Part shown: in pieces, positions 35,160 through 46,077 of the stretch | Numbering within the stretch: the stretch's first letter is position 1 | How the letters are laid out: every line of letters begins with the position of its first letter | Source: Nannocystis exedens | GTDB lineage: Bacteria; Myxococcota_A; Polyangia; Nannocystales; Nannocystaceae | Assembly (NCBI RefSeq): GCF_002343915.1 | Contig: NZ_NETK01000001.1 | Coordinates: forward strand, 1,612,001-1,676,000 | Direction of reading: 5' to 3' | DNA length: 64,000 bases | Made by a program: the position numbers and the translations under genes | Notes under the pieces: generated by a model | Seen by the model: the letters and a program-made list of their open reading frames with translations, nothing else | What the model was told of the DNA's origin: nothing | The model's database searches: none

Positions 35160-37259
35160 ATGTCGAACCCCCGCCTGTCCCTCCCTCTGAGCACGCTGGT
35201 GCTGCTCGTCGCGTGCAATCAAGTGTCTTCCGCGCTCAGCATGGGAGGCGAAGAGAAGGCCGCCGACACCAAGGCCGAGGCTCCAGCCGACAGCAAGGCG
35301 CCGCCCGCCCCGGCGGCAGTCGCGCCACCCGCCCCGACCGGGCCGGCGTCCGTGGACGAGCTGCTCGGCCTCGTCCACGACGGAGCCTCCTCGTACGTCG
35401 TCTTCAAGTCCCCGGACGCGCTGCTGTCGCTGGCCGAGACCGCCGCGAGCACCTTCGAGCAGCCGCTCACCACGCTCGTCAGCGCCACGTCGCCCGACAA
35501 GACCTCGCGGCTGACCGAGAGCTTCGCCCTGTTCAAGCACGGCGTCGCCGACGCCAAGGACGCGCTGGCCAAGGCCGGCACCGACCTCGCGCGCGGCATC
35601 GTCGTCACCAGCACCACGCTGAACGGCGACGACACCGTGATCACCTTCTCGGCCAGCAGCGCCGAGGCCGCCAAGGGCCTGCTCGCGGCGCTGAAGATCC
35701 CCGACGCCGCCACCGCCGAGTGTCAGGCCACCGCCGGCCGGCCCGGCTACGTCACCTGCGCCAAGGACCAGCCCACCCTCGCCGCCTACAAGCCCGGCGA
35801 CGGCAAGGCCGCGCGCACCCGCCTCAACACCGCCCTGCCGGCGCTGGCGATCGACGACCTGGCCCTGTTCGGCTACGCGGCCGACGGCGACGTCCACTTC
35901 GGCCTCGACAAGCCCGCCGGCGGCGCGACCTTCCACGTCAGCGCCCCGCCGGACGCCAAGGACTTGGTCGCCACCCTCGCCCCGGGCCAGGCCGACCTGC
36001 TGAAGTTCGCCCCGGCCGGCACCGGCTTCATGTGGATGAAGTTCGACCTCGACGAGCTCAAGAAGAAGGGCCTGAACGAGGTGCCCCCGCCGTTCAGCGC
36101 CACCGTCGGCGCCTTCACCGGCGAGGTCCTGTTCGGCGGCAGCGCCGCCCCGGCGGCCCTGCAGGCCCGCTTCGGCTTCAGCGACACCAGCTCGCTGGCC
36201 CCGCTGGCCGACCTCGCGGTCGCGTTCGGCGGCCCGATGATCCACAACAAGCCGATCCCCGACGTCCCCGGCAGCAAAATCTCCTTCAAGGCCGAGAACG
36301 TCACCGTCGGGGCCGACAAGATCAAGGCGCTGCACTTCGGCGCCAGCGGCGTCCCGCAGGCCAAGGCGCTGGCCGACCAGCTGGGCCTGTCGCTCGACGC
36401 CTGGGTGTTCCCGGCCGAGGGCACCCTCGCCGCGGTCGTCGGCGCCGACGCCACCAAGGTCGGCCTGGTCAAGGCCGCCGCCAACAGCGAGGCCACCATC
36501 GCCGCGCTGCCCCCGGCCCTGGCCGCCTCGCTGCGCGCCGGCGAGGTCGGCTTCGTCACCCACGTCCCGCTCGACGGCCTGCAGAGCCCCGAGCTGCTCA
36601 AGCTCCTCGACGGCGCCCTCGCCGGCATGCCCGGTTACTCCTCGAGCACCGCCCGCTCGGCGCTGAACGTGGTCGCTCCGCTGTCGAGCACGACCATCTG
36701 GATCAGCGAGCACCAGAACACCGGCGTGATGCACTTCGCCGTGCAGGCGATCGGCAACACCACCGACGAGGAGGGCAAGGCGGCCCTCGCCGCGGCGGCC
36801 AGCGCCGACCCCGCCAAGGCCTTCGCCGACCTCGCCGCCAAGTACCCCGGCTCGCCGCGGCTCGCCGCCTACCAGACCCGCGCCGGCCAGGGTGGCGCGG
36901 GCGCGCTGATCGGCGGCTCGGCGCCGGCGCTGGTGATCGCGGCCGGCACCGCCGCCCTGTTCGTCCGCAACGCCCCCGGCGTCGACGCGCCGCCGCCGGT
37001 CGTGGCCGAAACCCCGGCCGAGGAGAAGAAGGCCGAGGAGAAGAAGGCCGAGGAGGAGAAGAAGGCCGAGGAGAAGAAGGCCGAAACTCCGAAGACCGAG
37101 ACCCCGAAGACCGAGACTCCGAAGACCGAGACCCCGAAGACCGAGACCCCCAAGACCGAGACCCCGAAGACCGAGACCCCCAAGACCGGCGGGCTCAAGA
37201 TCGACGCGTCGAAGGCGGAGCCGCGGGTGCCGCCCAAGCGCGTCGGCCGCCAGGAGTGA
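35160..37259 (+). CDS. Large lipoprotein with KTETP repeat tail
   Basis: 699 residues. The signal peptide ends in LLVAC (Cys19). A Lys/Glu/Ala/Pro linker leads to a domain of about 550 residues with repeated alpha/beta units, e.g. SRLTESFALFKHGVADAKDAL and MWMKFDLDELKKKGLNEV; it may be a distant relative of the lipoprotein at 3059-4771. Near 615-640 there is a hydrophobic, glycine-rich stretch. The tail has EEKKAEEKKAE units and then seven KTETP units encoded by 15-bp direct repeats (about 37080-37190). A TATCCT box lies 7 bases before ATG 35160. No family recognised. Confidence 0.75.
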   Translation: MSNPRLSLPLSTLVLLVACNQVSSALSMGGEEKAADTKAEAPADSKAPPAPAAVAPPAPTGPASVDELLGLVHDGASSYVVFKSPDALLSLAETAASTFEQPLTTLVSATSPDKTSRLTESFALFKHGVADAKDALAKAGTDLARGIVVTSTTLNGDDTVITFSASSAEAAKGLLAALKIPDAATAECQATAGRPGYVTCAKDQPTLAAYKPGDGKAARTRLNTALPALAIDDLALFGYAADGDVHFGLDKPAGGATFHVSAPPDAKDLVATLAPGQADLLKFAPAGTGFMWMKFDLDELKKKGLNEVPPPFSATVGAFTGEVLFGGSAAPAALQARFGFSDTSSLAPLADLAVAFGGPMIHNKPIPDVPGSKISFKAENVTVGADKIKALHFGASGVPQAKALADQLGLSLDAWVFPAEGTLAAVVGADATKVGLVKAAANSEATIAALPPALAASLRAGEVGFVTHVPLDGLQSPELLKLLDGALAGMPGYSSSTARSALNVVAPLSSTTIWISEHQNTGVMHFAVQAIGNTTDEEGKAALAAAASADPAKAFADLAAKYPGSPRLAAYQTRAGQGGAGALIGGSAPALVIAAGTAALFVRNAPGVDAPPPVVAETPAEEKKAEEKKAEEEKKAEEKKAETPKTETPKTETPKTETPKTETPKTETPKTETPKTGGLKIDASKAEPRVPPKRVGRQE
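37080..37194 (+). repeat. 15-bp coding repeats (KTETP units)
   Basis: About seven copies of a 15-bp unit, ACYCCSAAGACCGAG, encode TPKTE. They directly follow several 15-18 bp units encoding EEKKA. This is a Lys/Glu/Pro spacer that may vary in length between strains by slippage. Confidence 0.85.
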
Positions 37260-37334
37260 CGGCGGAGCGCGCGCGAGTCCGCGCCGAACTTCGCCGGACC
37301 CGCACCTGCACGTAAGCTTGTGGTTTGAGACCTC

Positions 37335-37385
37335 GGGCGATCACGGACCGGCCCCGGCCATTCCGCGGTCGCCCTTGGCCTTTTT
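37335..37385 (+). terminator. Intrinsic terminator after the KTETP lipoprotein gene
   Basis: GGGCGA at 37335 pairs with TCGCCC at 37369-37374. Inner CGGA/TCCG and GGCC/GGCC pairs extend the stem, and TTGGCC with five T follows at 37381-37385. It separates the lipoprotein gene from the merR-isc operon. Confidence 0.6.
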
Positions 37386-37458
37386 ACCGGCGTTTCCTCG
37401 CAGGGAACGGCGGTTGACAGTGAAGCGCGCGCGTGTCAGTTTTTGTCCACCGCCTCAA

Positions 37459-37478
37459 CTCTTACGTGTACGTAAGAG
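37459..37478 (+). promoter_or_regulatory. Perfect dyad, probable operator of the merR-isc operon
   Basis: Arms CTCTTACG and CGTAAGAG surround TGTA. The dyad lies 36 bases before the ATG of the MerR-family gene, next to GATACT (37478-37483), a possible -10 box. MerR proteins bind dyads of about this length in the promoter spacer. An upstream TTGACA is at 37414-37419. A related GTAAG half-site occurs at about 37311. Autoregulation and control of the isc genes is the natural reading. Confidence 0.6.
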
Positions 37479-37514
37479 ATACTTTCCTCCCCGACGGAAC
37501 AGGTTGAGGGCCTC

Positions 37515-38264
37515 ATGAGCATCAGCGAAGCCAAGCCTACGCTCGCATCGACGGCCGGCGTGACGCGGCCCGGCCGGATCAAGATCGGCGAGCTCGCGCG
37601 CAAGACCGGCAAGACCCCGCGGGCCCTGCACCTTTACGAGGAGATGGGTCTGCTCGTCCCGAGCGCCCGGACCGAGGGCGGCTTCCGCCTCTACGGTCCC
37701 GACGAGGTCGCGCGGGTCTACTGGATCACCAAGCTCCAGGACATCGGCTTCAGCCTGCCGCAGATCCAGAGCCTGCTGCACACGGTCGCCGCCTCGCAGA
37801 CCGCGCCCGAGGCGATGAACAGCGTGCGCGAGCTGTTCCGGGGCAAGCTCGAAGACACGCGGGCGCAGGTCACCCGGCTCTTGCAGCTCGAGCGCGACCT
37901 GTCCGAAAGTCTCGCCTACCTCGAGGGTTGCCGCCTCTGCCAGGAGCCTGCCAAGCCCGACGCCTGCACCAACTGCATCAGCGAGCGCCGCAGCGACGAG
38001 CCGACCCCGTCGCTGGTGGTCGGCATCCACCGCAAGCCGGGGCCCGAGCCGGCGCCACGGCCGTGCGCGATCGAGACCGCGACCGCCGGCGGCCGAGCCG
38101 CCGACCTGTCCCCGCGGACATCCGACCTGTCCCCGCGGACATCCGCTTCCGACCTGTCCCCGCGGACATCCGGCCCCGAGCTGGCCGCGCGGACCGGCGA
38201 GTTCGCCGCCCGCCCCGTCGAGCGAACCGCCGCCCCCACCGACGCCGAGGGGACCTTCCCATGA
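37515..38264 (+). CDS. MerR-family regulator with four C-terminal cysteines, head of the isc operon
   Basis: 249 residues. The MerR winged helix is at residues 21-90 ([42 protein letters not shown]). A dimer coiled coil follows to about 136. Then come C139-x2-C142 and C151-x2-C154, a set able to hold an Fe-S cluster or metal. The tail is Pro/Ala/Arg low complexity with three DLSPRTS copies made by the CATG-type element (38105-38170). The gene overlaps iscS by ATGA. In most proteobacteria isc is controlled by the Rrf2 protein IscR; here this MerR protein occupies that place and is the likely Fe-S status sensor (inference). Confidence 0.85.
   Translation: MSISEAKPTLASTAGVTRPGRIKIGELARKTGKTPRALHLYEEMGLLVPSARTEGGFRLYGPDEVARVYWITKLQDIGFSLPQIQSLLHTVAASQTAPEAMNSVRELFRGKLEDTRAQVTRLLQLERDLSESLAYLEGCRLCQEPAKPDACTNCISERRSDEPTPSLVVGIHRKPGPEPAPRPCAIETATAGGRAADLSPRTSDLSPRTSASDLSPRTSGPELAARTGEFAARPVERTAAPTDAEGTFP
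38105..38170. repeat. Three in-frame copies of a 21-bp unit related to the 14-bp element
   Basis: CCTG at 38105, 38126 and 38153 is each followed 14 bp later by CATC (38119, 38140, 38167). The unit GACCTGTCCCCGCGGACATCC repeats twice in tandem and once after a 6-base insert. It codes for DLSPRTS in the regulator tail. Confidence 0.85.
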
Positions 38265-39487
38265 CCGACATCAAGCGCCCGATCTACCTCGACTACGCCG
38301 CGACCTGCCCCGTGGACCCGCGTGTCCTCGAGGCCATGTTGCCGTACTTCGGCGACCGCTTCGGCAACGCCGCCAGCCGCACGCACGTGTTCGGCTGGCA
38401 GGCCGAGGAGGCCGTCGAGGCGGCGCGCCGCGAGATCGCCACCTCGCTCAACGCCGACCCGAAGGAGATCACCTTCACGAGCGGCGCCACCGAGTCGAAC
38501 AACCTCGCGATCAAGGGCGTCGTCGAGTACCTCGCCGAGGCCGGCAAGAAGCACATCGTCACCGCCGTCACCGAGCACAAGGCGGTCCTCGACACCTGCA
38601 AGCACCTCGAGCGCCACGGCTGCGAGGTCACCTACTTGCCGGTCGCGCAGGACGGCCGCGTCACGCCGGAGCAGGTCGCCGCGGCGATCCGGCCCGACAC
38701 CGCGCTCGTCTCGCTGATGATCGCCAACAACGAGACCGGCGTGCTCCACCCGATCACCGAGATCGGCGCCGCCTGCCGGGCCGCCGGGGTCCTGTTCCAC
38801 ACCGACGCCGTGCAGGCGTTCGGCAAGATCCCGGTCGACGTCGAGGCGATGAACATCGACCTCGCCAGCCTCAGCGCCCACAAGCTCTACGGGCCGAAGG
38901 GCGTCGGCGCGCTCTACATCCGCCGCCGCAAGCCGCGCGTCCGGCTCGCCCCGCAGATCCACGGCGGCGGCCACGAGCGCGGCACCCGCTCGGGCACCCT
39001 CAACGTCCCGGGCATCGTCGGCTTCGGCTACGCCGCCAAGCTGGCCCGCGAGGAGCTGGCCAGCGAGTCGGCCCGCGTGTTCGAGCTGCGCGAGCACCTG
39101 CGCCGGCGCCTGGTCACGGAGATCCCGCACGCGATCGTCAACGGTTCGCTCGAGCACCGCCTGCCGGGAACCCTCAACATCAGCTTCGCCTACGTCGAGG
39201 GCGAGAGCCTGCTCATGGGACTCAAGGACATCGCCGTCTCCTCGGGCTCGGCCTGCACCTCGGCCAGCCTCGAGCCCAGCTACGTCCTGCGGGCCATGGG
39301 CCTCGACGACGAGCTGGCGCACTCGAGCCTGCGCATCACGATCGGCCGGTTCACGACCCGCGAGGAGCTCGACTTCGTCGCCGACCTCATCCAGCGCGAG
39401 GTCGCTCGCCTGCGCGACATGTCCCCGCTGTGGGAGATGGTGCAGGAGGGCATCGACCTGCGCACCATCGAGTGGACCCCGCACTGA
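38261..39487 (+). CDS. iscS: Cysteine desulfurase IscS
   Basis: A 408-residue PLP enzyme that takes sulfur from cysteine and passes it as persulfide to IscU. PLP lysine K208 is in [12 protein letters not shown]. The active-site Cys332 is in [21 protein letters not shown], the exact IscS-type loop rather than the SufS or NifS form. The N-terminus [19 protein letters not shown] is standard. Its start overlaps the MerR gene stop (38261-38264), so translation is coupled to the regulator. First structural gene of a six-gene Fe-S assembly operon. Confidence 0.97.
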   Translation: MTDIKRPIYLDYAATCPVDPRVLEAMLPYFGDRFGNAASRTHVFGWQAEEAVEAARREIATSLNADPKEITFTSGATESNNLAIKGVVEYLAEAGKKHIVTAVTEHKAVLDTCKHLERHGCEVTYLPVAQDGRVTPEQVAAAIRPDTALVSLMIANNETGVLHPITEIGAACRAAGVLFHTDAVQAFGKIPVDVEAMNIDLASLSAHKLYGPKGVGALYIRRRKPRVRLAPQIHGGGHERGTRSGTLNVPGIVGFGYAAKLAREELASESARVFELREHLRRRLVTEIPHAIVNGSLEHRLPGTLNISFAYVEGESLLMGLKDIAVSSGSACTSASLEPSYVLRAMGLDDELAHSSLRITIGRFTTREELDFVADLIQREVARLRDMSPLWEMVQEGIDLRTIEWTPH

Positions 39488-39554
39488 TTGACTTCTCGGG
39501 CCTCCGGGCCCAAATCCCTACCCGGCCCCCCTGGGTCCCGCGAAGAGAACCGCC

Positions 39555-39965
39555 ATGGCGTACAGCAACAAAGTCATCGACCACTACGAGCACCCGCGCA
39601 ACGTCGGCAGCCTCGACAAGGGCGACCAGAGCGTCGGCACCGGCATCGTCGGCGCGCCCGCCTGCGGCGACGTCATGAAGCTCCAGATCAAGGTCGAGAA
39701 CGGCGTCATCACCGACGCCAAGTTCAAGACCTACGGCTGCGGCTCGGCGATCGCCAGCTCGAGCCTCGTCACCGAGTGGGTCAAGGGCATGAGCGTCGAC
39801 CAGGCCATGCAGATCAAGAACAGCCAGATCGCCGAGGAGCTGTCGCTGCCGCCGGTGAAGATCCACTGCTCCGTCCTCGCCGAGGACGCGATCAAGGCCG
39901 CGATCCGCGACTTCCAGCAGAAGCAAGGCGCCGCGCCCGCCGCCGAGGGCGAGCCCCAGCACTGA
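39555..39965 (+). CDS. iscU: Fe-S cluster scaffold IscU
   Basis: 136 residues. The cluster ligands are all present: the first Cys in VGAPACGDVMKLQ with its Asp, the second in KTYGCGSAIASSS, and the His-Cys pair in LPPVKIHCSVLAEDAI; LPPVK is also the HscA recognition motif. A 10-residue Ala/Pro/Glu tail is extra. It follows iscS by 67 bases and precedes iscA by 5. It assembles [2Fe-2S] clusters with sulfur from IscS and reduction by the ferredoxin at the end of the operon. Confidence 0.97.
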   Translation: MAYSNKVIDHYEHPRNVGSLDKGDQSVGTGIVGAPACGDVMKLQIKVENGVITDAKFKTYGCGSAIASSSLVTEWVKGMSVDQAMQIKNSQIAEELSLPPVKIHCSVLAEDAIKAAIRDFQQKQGAAPAAEGEPQH

Positions 39966-39970
39966 CCGTC

Positions 39971-40303
39971 ATGCCCAGCCTCACCGTCACCTCGCGCGCC
40001 GCCAAGGTCATGCGCGACCAGCTCGCTCGCCGCGGCACCCCGCAGGCGTGCATCCGCCTCGGCATCCGCGGCGGCGGCTGTACCGGCTACTCCTACCTGT
40101 TCGAGTTCGAGGACAAGCCGCCGCGGCCGAACGACCTGGTCGTCGAGCAGGACGGCGTGCGCGTCGTCGTCGACCCCAAGAGCCTGTTCTACCTCGACGG
40201 CACCGAGGTCGACTTCGAGACCGGCATCCGCGGCCACGGGTTCAAGTTCAAGAACCCCAACACCAAGGACTCGTGCGGCTGCGGCGAGTCGGTGTCCTTC
40301 TAG
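39971..40303 (+). CDS. iscA: Fe-S assembly A-type carrier IscA
   Basis: 110 residues from ATG 39971, 5 bases after iscU. The three ligand cysteines are in place: RGGGCTGYSYLFEF (first) and SCGCGESVSF at the C-terminus (second and third). It carries clusters or iron to target proteins. The operon position, between iscU and hscB, matches the classic isc order, but the following gap is 118 bases and is filled by a 14-bp CATG/CCTG array. Confidence 0.95.
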   Translation: MPSLTVTSRAAKVMRDQLARRGTPQACIRLGIRGGGCTGYSYLFEFEDKPPRPNDLVVEQDGVRVVVDPKSLFYLDGTEVDFETGIRGHGFKFKNPNTKDSCGCGESVSF

Positions 40304-40327
40304 CCGGCCGCCCGCCCGCGGCGTTTA

Positions 40328-40415
40328 CCTGCCCGTTCGGGCCTGTTCGATCGGCCCTGTTCCATCGGCCCTGTCTGAACGGGCCTGTCTTTTCGGACCT
40401 GTTCTCTCCGACCAT
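40328..40415. repeat. 14-bp-phased CCTG array inside the isc operon, 7 cores
   Basis: CCTG cores at 40328, 40342, 40356, 40370, 40384 and 40398 and CCAT at 40412 keep an exact 14-bp period. Between them lie YYC-N4-GRR segments. It occupies nearly the whole iscA-hscB gap, 24 bases after the iscA stop. Neighbouring cores can form stems, so it may terminate, process or protect the operon mRNA here. Confidence 0.9.
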
Positions 40416-40421
40416 CCGGCC

Positions 40422-40930
40422 ATGTCCGCCGACACCGACCCCTTCGCCCTGTTCGACCTGCCGCGCCGGCACGCCGCCTCACGCGACGCGATCGAGCAGC
40501 GTTACCTCGAGCTGTCGCGGGCGGCCCACCCCGACAACGTCGTCGGCGACGGCACCGCGGCCCGCCGCGCCGCGGTCGAGCGCGCCAGCGCCGTCAACGC
40601 CGCCTACCGGGTCCTGCGCGACCCGGTCCTGCGCGCCGAGGCCCTGGTCAAGCTCGGCGGCATCGACCTCGACAGCACCGACCCCGAGCGCGGCGCCCCG
40701 CACCCGACCCAGGCCTTCCTGCTCGAGATGATCGACCTGCGCGAGCGCCTCGAGGACGGCGGCCCCGACGGCGTCGCCGCCCTGCGCGACGACGTCGAGG
40801 CCCGCTGCGACGCCGCCCTCGACGCCGCGGTCGAAGCCCTCGACGCCGGCGAGGTCCGCCGCGCCGCCGAGCACCTGGTGGCCCGCCGCTACTTCCAGCG
40901 CTTCCTCGACGAGACCGACAGCAGCGCCCC

Positions 40931-40934
<4 letters not shown>
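40422..40934 (+). CDS. hscB: J-domain co-chaperone HscB
   Basis: 170 residues. The J domain carries the HPD motif ([13 protein letters not shown], about residue 37), followed by [18 protein letters not shown] and a three-helix C-terminal domain as in HscB. It brings IscU to HscA and stimulates its ATPase. The ATG lies in a CATGTCC core just after the intergenic array. It overlaps hscA by ATGA (40931-40934). Confidence 0.93.
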
Positions 40935-42928
<1,994 letters not shown>

Positions 42929-42934
42929 GAACGC

Positions 42935-43279
42935 ATGCCGAACGTCACCTTCATCGGCCCCCATGGCACCAAGGTCGTCGAGGCCGCGCCCGGCGAGACC
43001 CTCCTCGACGTCGCCGAGCGCCACGACATCATGATGGGCTCCGCCTGCGGAGGCGTGTGCGCCTGCTCGTCGTGCCACTGCTACGTCCGCCAGGGCCTCG
43101 CCACCCTGCCCGAGATGTCCGACGCCGAGAGCGACCGCCTCGACATGGGCTTCGACGTCCGCCCCTACAGCCGCCTCGGCTGCCAGGTCAAGGTCGGCAC
43201 CGCCGACCTCGTCGTCGAGCTCACCCAGGAGTCGATCCGCACCTGGTACGACGAACACCCCCAGGCCCGCAAACCCTGA
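42935..43279 (+). CDS. fdx: Isc-type [2Fe-2S] ferredoxin
   Basis: 114 residues, adrenodoxin type. The cluster ligands are in ACGGVCACSSCHCYV (three ligands spaced C-x5-C-x2-C, plus extra cysteines) and in SRLGCQV. The acidic region MSDAESDRLDM matches Fdx. It begins 6 bases after hscA and gives electrons for cluster assembly on IscU. It ends the operon; no iscX-like gene follows. Confidence 0.94.
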   Translation: MPNVTFIGPHGTKVVEAAPGETLLDVAERHDIMMGSACGGVCACSSCHCYVRQGLATLPEMSDAESDRLDMGFDVRPYSRLGCQVKVGTADLVVELTQESIRTWYDEHPQARKP

Positions 43280-43603
43280 GGCCGCGGCGCCGCAAGTTCG
43301 ACGTCGAGGCCGATACGCGGCGGAGCTTGCCGAGCGTCGCGGCCGCGCGCGGCGCTCGTGGCGACCGTCCTCATCGAGCCCGAAGAGGCCTCGCGGGCGC
43401 TGCGGGCGAGGAGCCGCCTCTTGTCGTTCTACGCTGGGGGCGCGGAGATCGGGCCCCGACCTTTGGGGACAAGAGCGGTGTTGTCGCCCGCGGCGCCCGC
43501 GAGGTTCGGTGATCGTAGGTGGTGTGCGTGATCTGAAGAAGATTACGCTTCGACCGCCTGCTGTCGGCGCGCGCGCCCGCGGGCCGGGGGCTATAGTCGA
43601 CGC
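43280..43603 (+). promoter_or_regulatory. Gap after isc operon with leaderless-type promoter
   Basis: No gene is supported in this gap. TATAGT at 43592-43597 lies 6 bases before the GTG start of the M24 peptidase, so that gene probably has a transcript beginning at or next to its start codon. Confidence 0.5.
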
Positions 43604-44866
43604 GTGCATCGTCGCGCGTTCGTCACCGGCACGCTCGCCGCTCTGTCTCTTGGGTCATGTCGTTCCGCTCGCGTCCCGCCCTCATCGACCGCGCCGCCGG
43701 TCGACGCGCGCTTCGCCGCGCTGGCCGGCTTCTGCGACGGCGTCGCCCCGATCGGCGACGACGAGCGGGCGCGCCGGCGCGAGCGGGCCCAGGGGCTCAT
43801 GCAGGAGCATGGCTTTTCGGCCATGCTCCTCGAGCCAGGTGACTCGCTGCTCTACTTCGCCGGCGTCCGCTGGGGGCGGAGCGAGCGGCCGATGCTGTAC
43901 CTGCTGCCGGCGCGCGGCGACGCGGCCTTGATCGCGCCCGCGTTCGAGGCCCGGACCTTGCGCGAGCGGGCCGGCGACGCGCTCGCGCAGCACCTGTGGC
44001 ACGAGCACGAATCGCCGTACGCGAAGCTGGCGGAGGCGTTGCGGGCGGCAGGGGTCGAGCGCGGCAAGCTCGGCGTCGATCCATGGACGCGCGCTTTCAT
44101 CGTCGACGGCGCGCGCGCGGCCTGCGAGGTCGAGATCGCTCCGGCCACGCCGGTGCTCCGCGGCTGTCGCTCGATCAAGAGCGCGAGCGAACTCGCGCTC
44201 CTCCGCCGCGCCAACGAGGCCACAAAGGCCGCGCTGAGGGCCGTTTCCGCGCATGTCTCCGAGGGCATGTCCGAAGGTGAGCTCGCCGGACTCGTGCATG
44301 CCGCCCAGACCGCAGCTGGCCTGACGGACACGTGGGTTTTGGCGCTGTTCGGCGCCAACGCCTCGTTCCCCCACGGCACCCAGGGCGAGAAGCGGCTCGC
44401 TCGCGGTGAGCTCGTGCTCGTCGACGCCGGCGGGGCGCTCCACGGCTATCAGTCCGACGTCACCCGGACATGGCCTTTCGGACCTGTCTCATCGGCGGGG
44501 GCGCGCGCGTGGCAGGCCGTCCATCGCGCCCAGACGGCCGCGCTCGCCGAGCTGCGGCCGGGTCGCACGTGCGAGGCGGCCGACGCTGCGGCGCGCGCGG
44601 CGGTCGCCGCGGCCGGCTACGCCGCCGACTACGGCAACTTCACGCATCGCCTCGGCCACGGCATCGGCCTGCAGACCCACGAGGACCCCTACCTCGTGCG
44701 CGGCAACCAGGACCTGCTGCGACCCGGGATGACCATGTCCGACGAGCCAGGTGTCTACTTGATTGGTGAGCTCGGCGTCCGCCTCGAGGACATCGTCGCC
44801 ATCACCGAGGGGGAGCCCGAGGTATTCGGCCCGCGGGCCGGTTCGATCGACGCGCCGTTCGGGTGA
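43604..44866 (+). CDS. M24 family metallopeptidase (Xaa-Pro aminopeptidase-like), lipoprotein
   Basis: 420 residues from GTG 43604. The N-terminus MHRRAFVTGTLAALSLGSC has an Arg pair and lipobox (Cys19), so export and lipid anchoring are likely, possibly through Tat. The creatinase N-terminal domain is followed by the pita-bread fold with all five metal ligands: Asp in LVLVDAGG, Asp in QSDVTRTW, His in HRLGHGIGLQ, Glu in SDEPGVYL and Glu in VRLEDIV. It removes N-terminal residues before proline. Several 14-bp-spaced CATG/CAGG pairs (43808-43839, 44252/44266, 44469/44483, 44734/44748) fall inside the gene. Confidence 0.9.
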   Translation: MHRRAFVTGTLAALSLGSCRSARVPPSSTAPPVDARFAALAGFCDGVAPIGDDERARRRERAQGLMQEHGFSAMLLEPGDSLLYFAGVRWGRSERPMLYLLPARGDAALIAPAFEARTLRERAGDALAQHLWHEHESPYAKLAEALRAAGVERGKLGVDPWTRAFIVDGARAACEVEIAPATPVLRGCRSIKSASELALLRRANEATKAALRAVSAHVSEGMSEGELAGLVHAAQTAAGLTDTWVLALFGANASFPHGTQGEKRLARGELVLVDAGGALHGYQSDVTRTWPFGPVSSAGARAWQAVHRAQTAALAELRPGRTCEAADAAARAAVAAAGYAADYGNFTHRLGHGIGLQTHEDPYLVRGNQDLLRPGMTMSDEPGVYLIGELGVRLEDIVAITEGEPEVFGPRAGSIDAPFG

Positions 44867-44951
44867 CGAGCCTCGCTGCCGCGTGCGCGACCTTGATCTC
44901 CAAGAGCGCAAGCCAGGGTGGTATAGGCCCTGACACACCGGAGAGAGGAAA

Positions 44952-45152
44952 TTGCCGCAGCTCATCCTTGAAGACCTGAACCTCGAGACCGCGGAGCGGC
45001 GCCTGTGCTCCGAGGCGCTCAACACCGCCGGCAACATCGTCGGCGCTGCGGACCTGCTGGGCATCACCCGTCACGCCTTGAAGCGGCGGATCATCAAGCT
45101 CGGCATCGAGTGGCCGCCCGCGCGCGGCAACCGTAACGAGCCCAACACCTAG
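44952..45152 (+). CDS. Stand-alone Fis-type helix-turn-helix protein
   Basis: 66 residues beginning at TTG 44952, with a purine-rich ribosome site (GAGAGAGGAA) just before it. The C-terminal half (AAGNIVGAADLLGITRHALKRRI) is the HTH_8/Fis DNA-binding helix-turn-helix found at the end of NtrC-type activators, here without a receiver or AAA domain. Small proteins of this type are common in deltaproteobacterial genomes. It probably binds DNA as a dimer, as nucleoid protein or regulator; target unknown. Placed 85 bases after the peptidase gene. Confidence 0.8.
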   Translation: MPQLILEDLNLETAERRLCSEALNTAGNIVGAADLLGITRHALKRRIIKLGIEWPPARGNRNEPNT

Positions 45153-45278
45153 GTCATGCCGGCGGAGCGGCGGCGCGGGTGACCTGGCTCTTTGGACAGG
45201 TGAACGCGAGCGCCGACGCTCCGCGATCGACGAGCGCGCGGACGCGGGCGCCCGCGCGCGCGGACCCGGGCGCCCGGT

Positions 45279-46070
45279 TCAGCGCCCGGTGAAGTTCGGC
45301 GTCCGCTTCTCCACGTACGCCGCCAGCCCCTCGGTCGCGTCGCTGCTCTGGAACAGTCGCTGCTGCAGCTCGCGCTCGAGCGCCAGCCCGTCGAGCAGGC
45401 CGAGCTCGCCGCCGGTCTGACAGGCGCGCTTGAGCAGGCCGACCGCCAGCGACGCCTTGGCCGGCGGCACGAAGCGCTTGGCGTACTCGCGGACCTGACC
45501 GACGAAGTCGGCGGCGCTCGGGGCGTCGAACACCTTGTTGACGATGCCGAGCTTGTGCGCCTCGTCGAAGTCCATCGTCCGGCCCTCGGCCATCAGCTCG
45601 ATCGCCGCCGACTTGCCGATCAGGCGCGTCAGTCGCTGCGTGCCGCCCGTCCCTGGGAGCACCCCGAGCGCCACCTCGGGCAGGCCGCACTGACCGGCGC
45701 CGCGGCGGGCGATCCGGATGTCGGCGGCCAGCGCGATCTCGAGGCCGCCGCCGACGCAATGGCCGTTGAGCGCCGCGATCACCAGCTTCGGCGTCTGCTC
45801 GAGCCGCGCGATCGTCTCGTTGGCGTGCAGGCAGAAGTTGTACTTGAACGTCGGGTCGGCGCCCTTGAGCATGCGGATGTCGGCGCCGGCGCAGAAGAAC
45901 TTCTCGCCCGCGCCGACGACCACGATCACGTGCGCCTCGGCGTCGAAGCGGGCGCGCAGGATCGCCGCGTCGAGGTCCTGCATCATCGCGTACGAGTAGC
46001 AGTTGGCGGGCGGGACGTTGAGCGTGAGCTGGGCGACGCCGCCCTCGGCGTGGTATTCGACGTGAGGCAT
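45279..46070 (-). CDS. Enoyl-CoA hydratase/isomerase family protein
   Basis: 263 residues from ATG 46070. The crotonase fold shows the oxyanion-hole segments FCAGADIRMLKG and GHCVGGGLEIALAADIRI, and the catalytic-loop region GLPEVALGVLPGTGGTQRL with the hydratase Glu. It hydrates trans-2-enoyl-CoA in fatty acid or aromatic degradation. TATAAG on the minus strand (46083-46078) lies 7 bases before the ATG. The gene is divergent from a hotdog thioesterase; both likely act on acyl-CoA. Confidence 0.93.
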   Translation of the reverse strand: MPHVEYHAEGGVAQLTLNVPPANCYSYAMMQDLDAAILRARFDAEAHVIVVVGAGEKFFCAGADIRMLKGADPTFKYNFCLHANETIARLEQTPKLVIAALNGHCVGGGLEIALAADIRIARRGAGQCGLPEVALGVLPGTGGTQRLTRLIGKSAAIELMAEGRTMDFDEAHKLGIVNKVFDAPSAADFVGQVREYAKRFVPPAKASLAVGLLKRACQTGGELGLLDGLALERELQQRLFQSSDATEGLAAYVEKRTPNFTGR

Positions 46071-46077
46071 GCCCGGG

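Noticed and set aside
34880-37315. 811-codon alternative frame over the KTETP lipoprotein
   Set aside because: Arg/Ala/Gly-rich shadow in another frame; the lipobox and coherent domain are in the 35160-37259 frame.
37335-37500. IscR-type operator upstream of the isc genes
   Set aside because: The only clear dyad (37459-37478) has CTCTTACG arms, which do not resemble the known IscR boxes, and the adjacent regulator is MerR-type.
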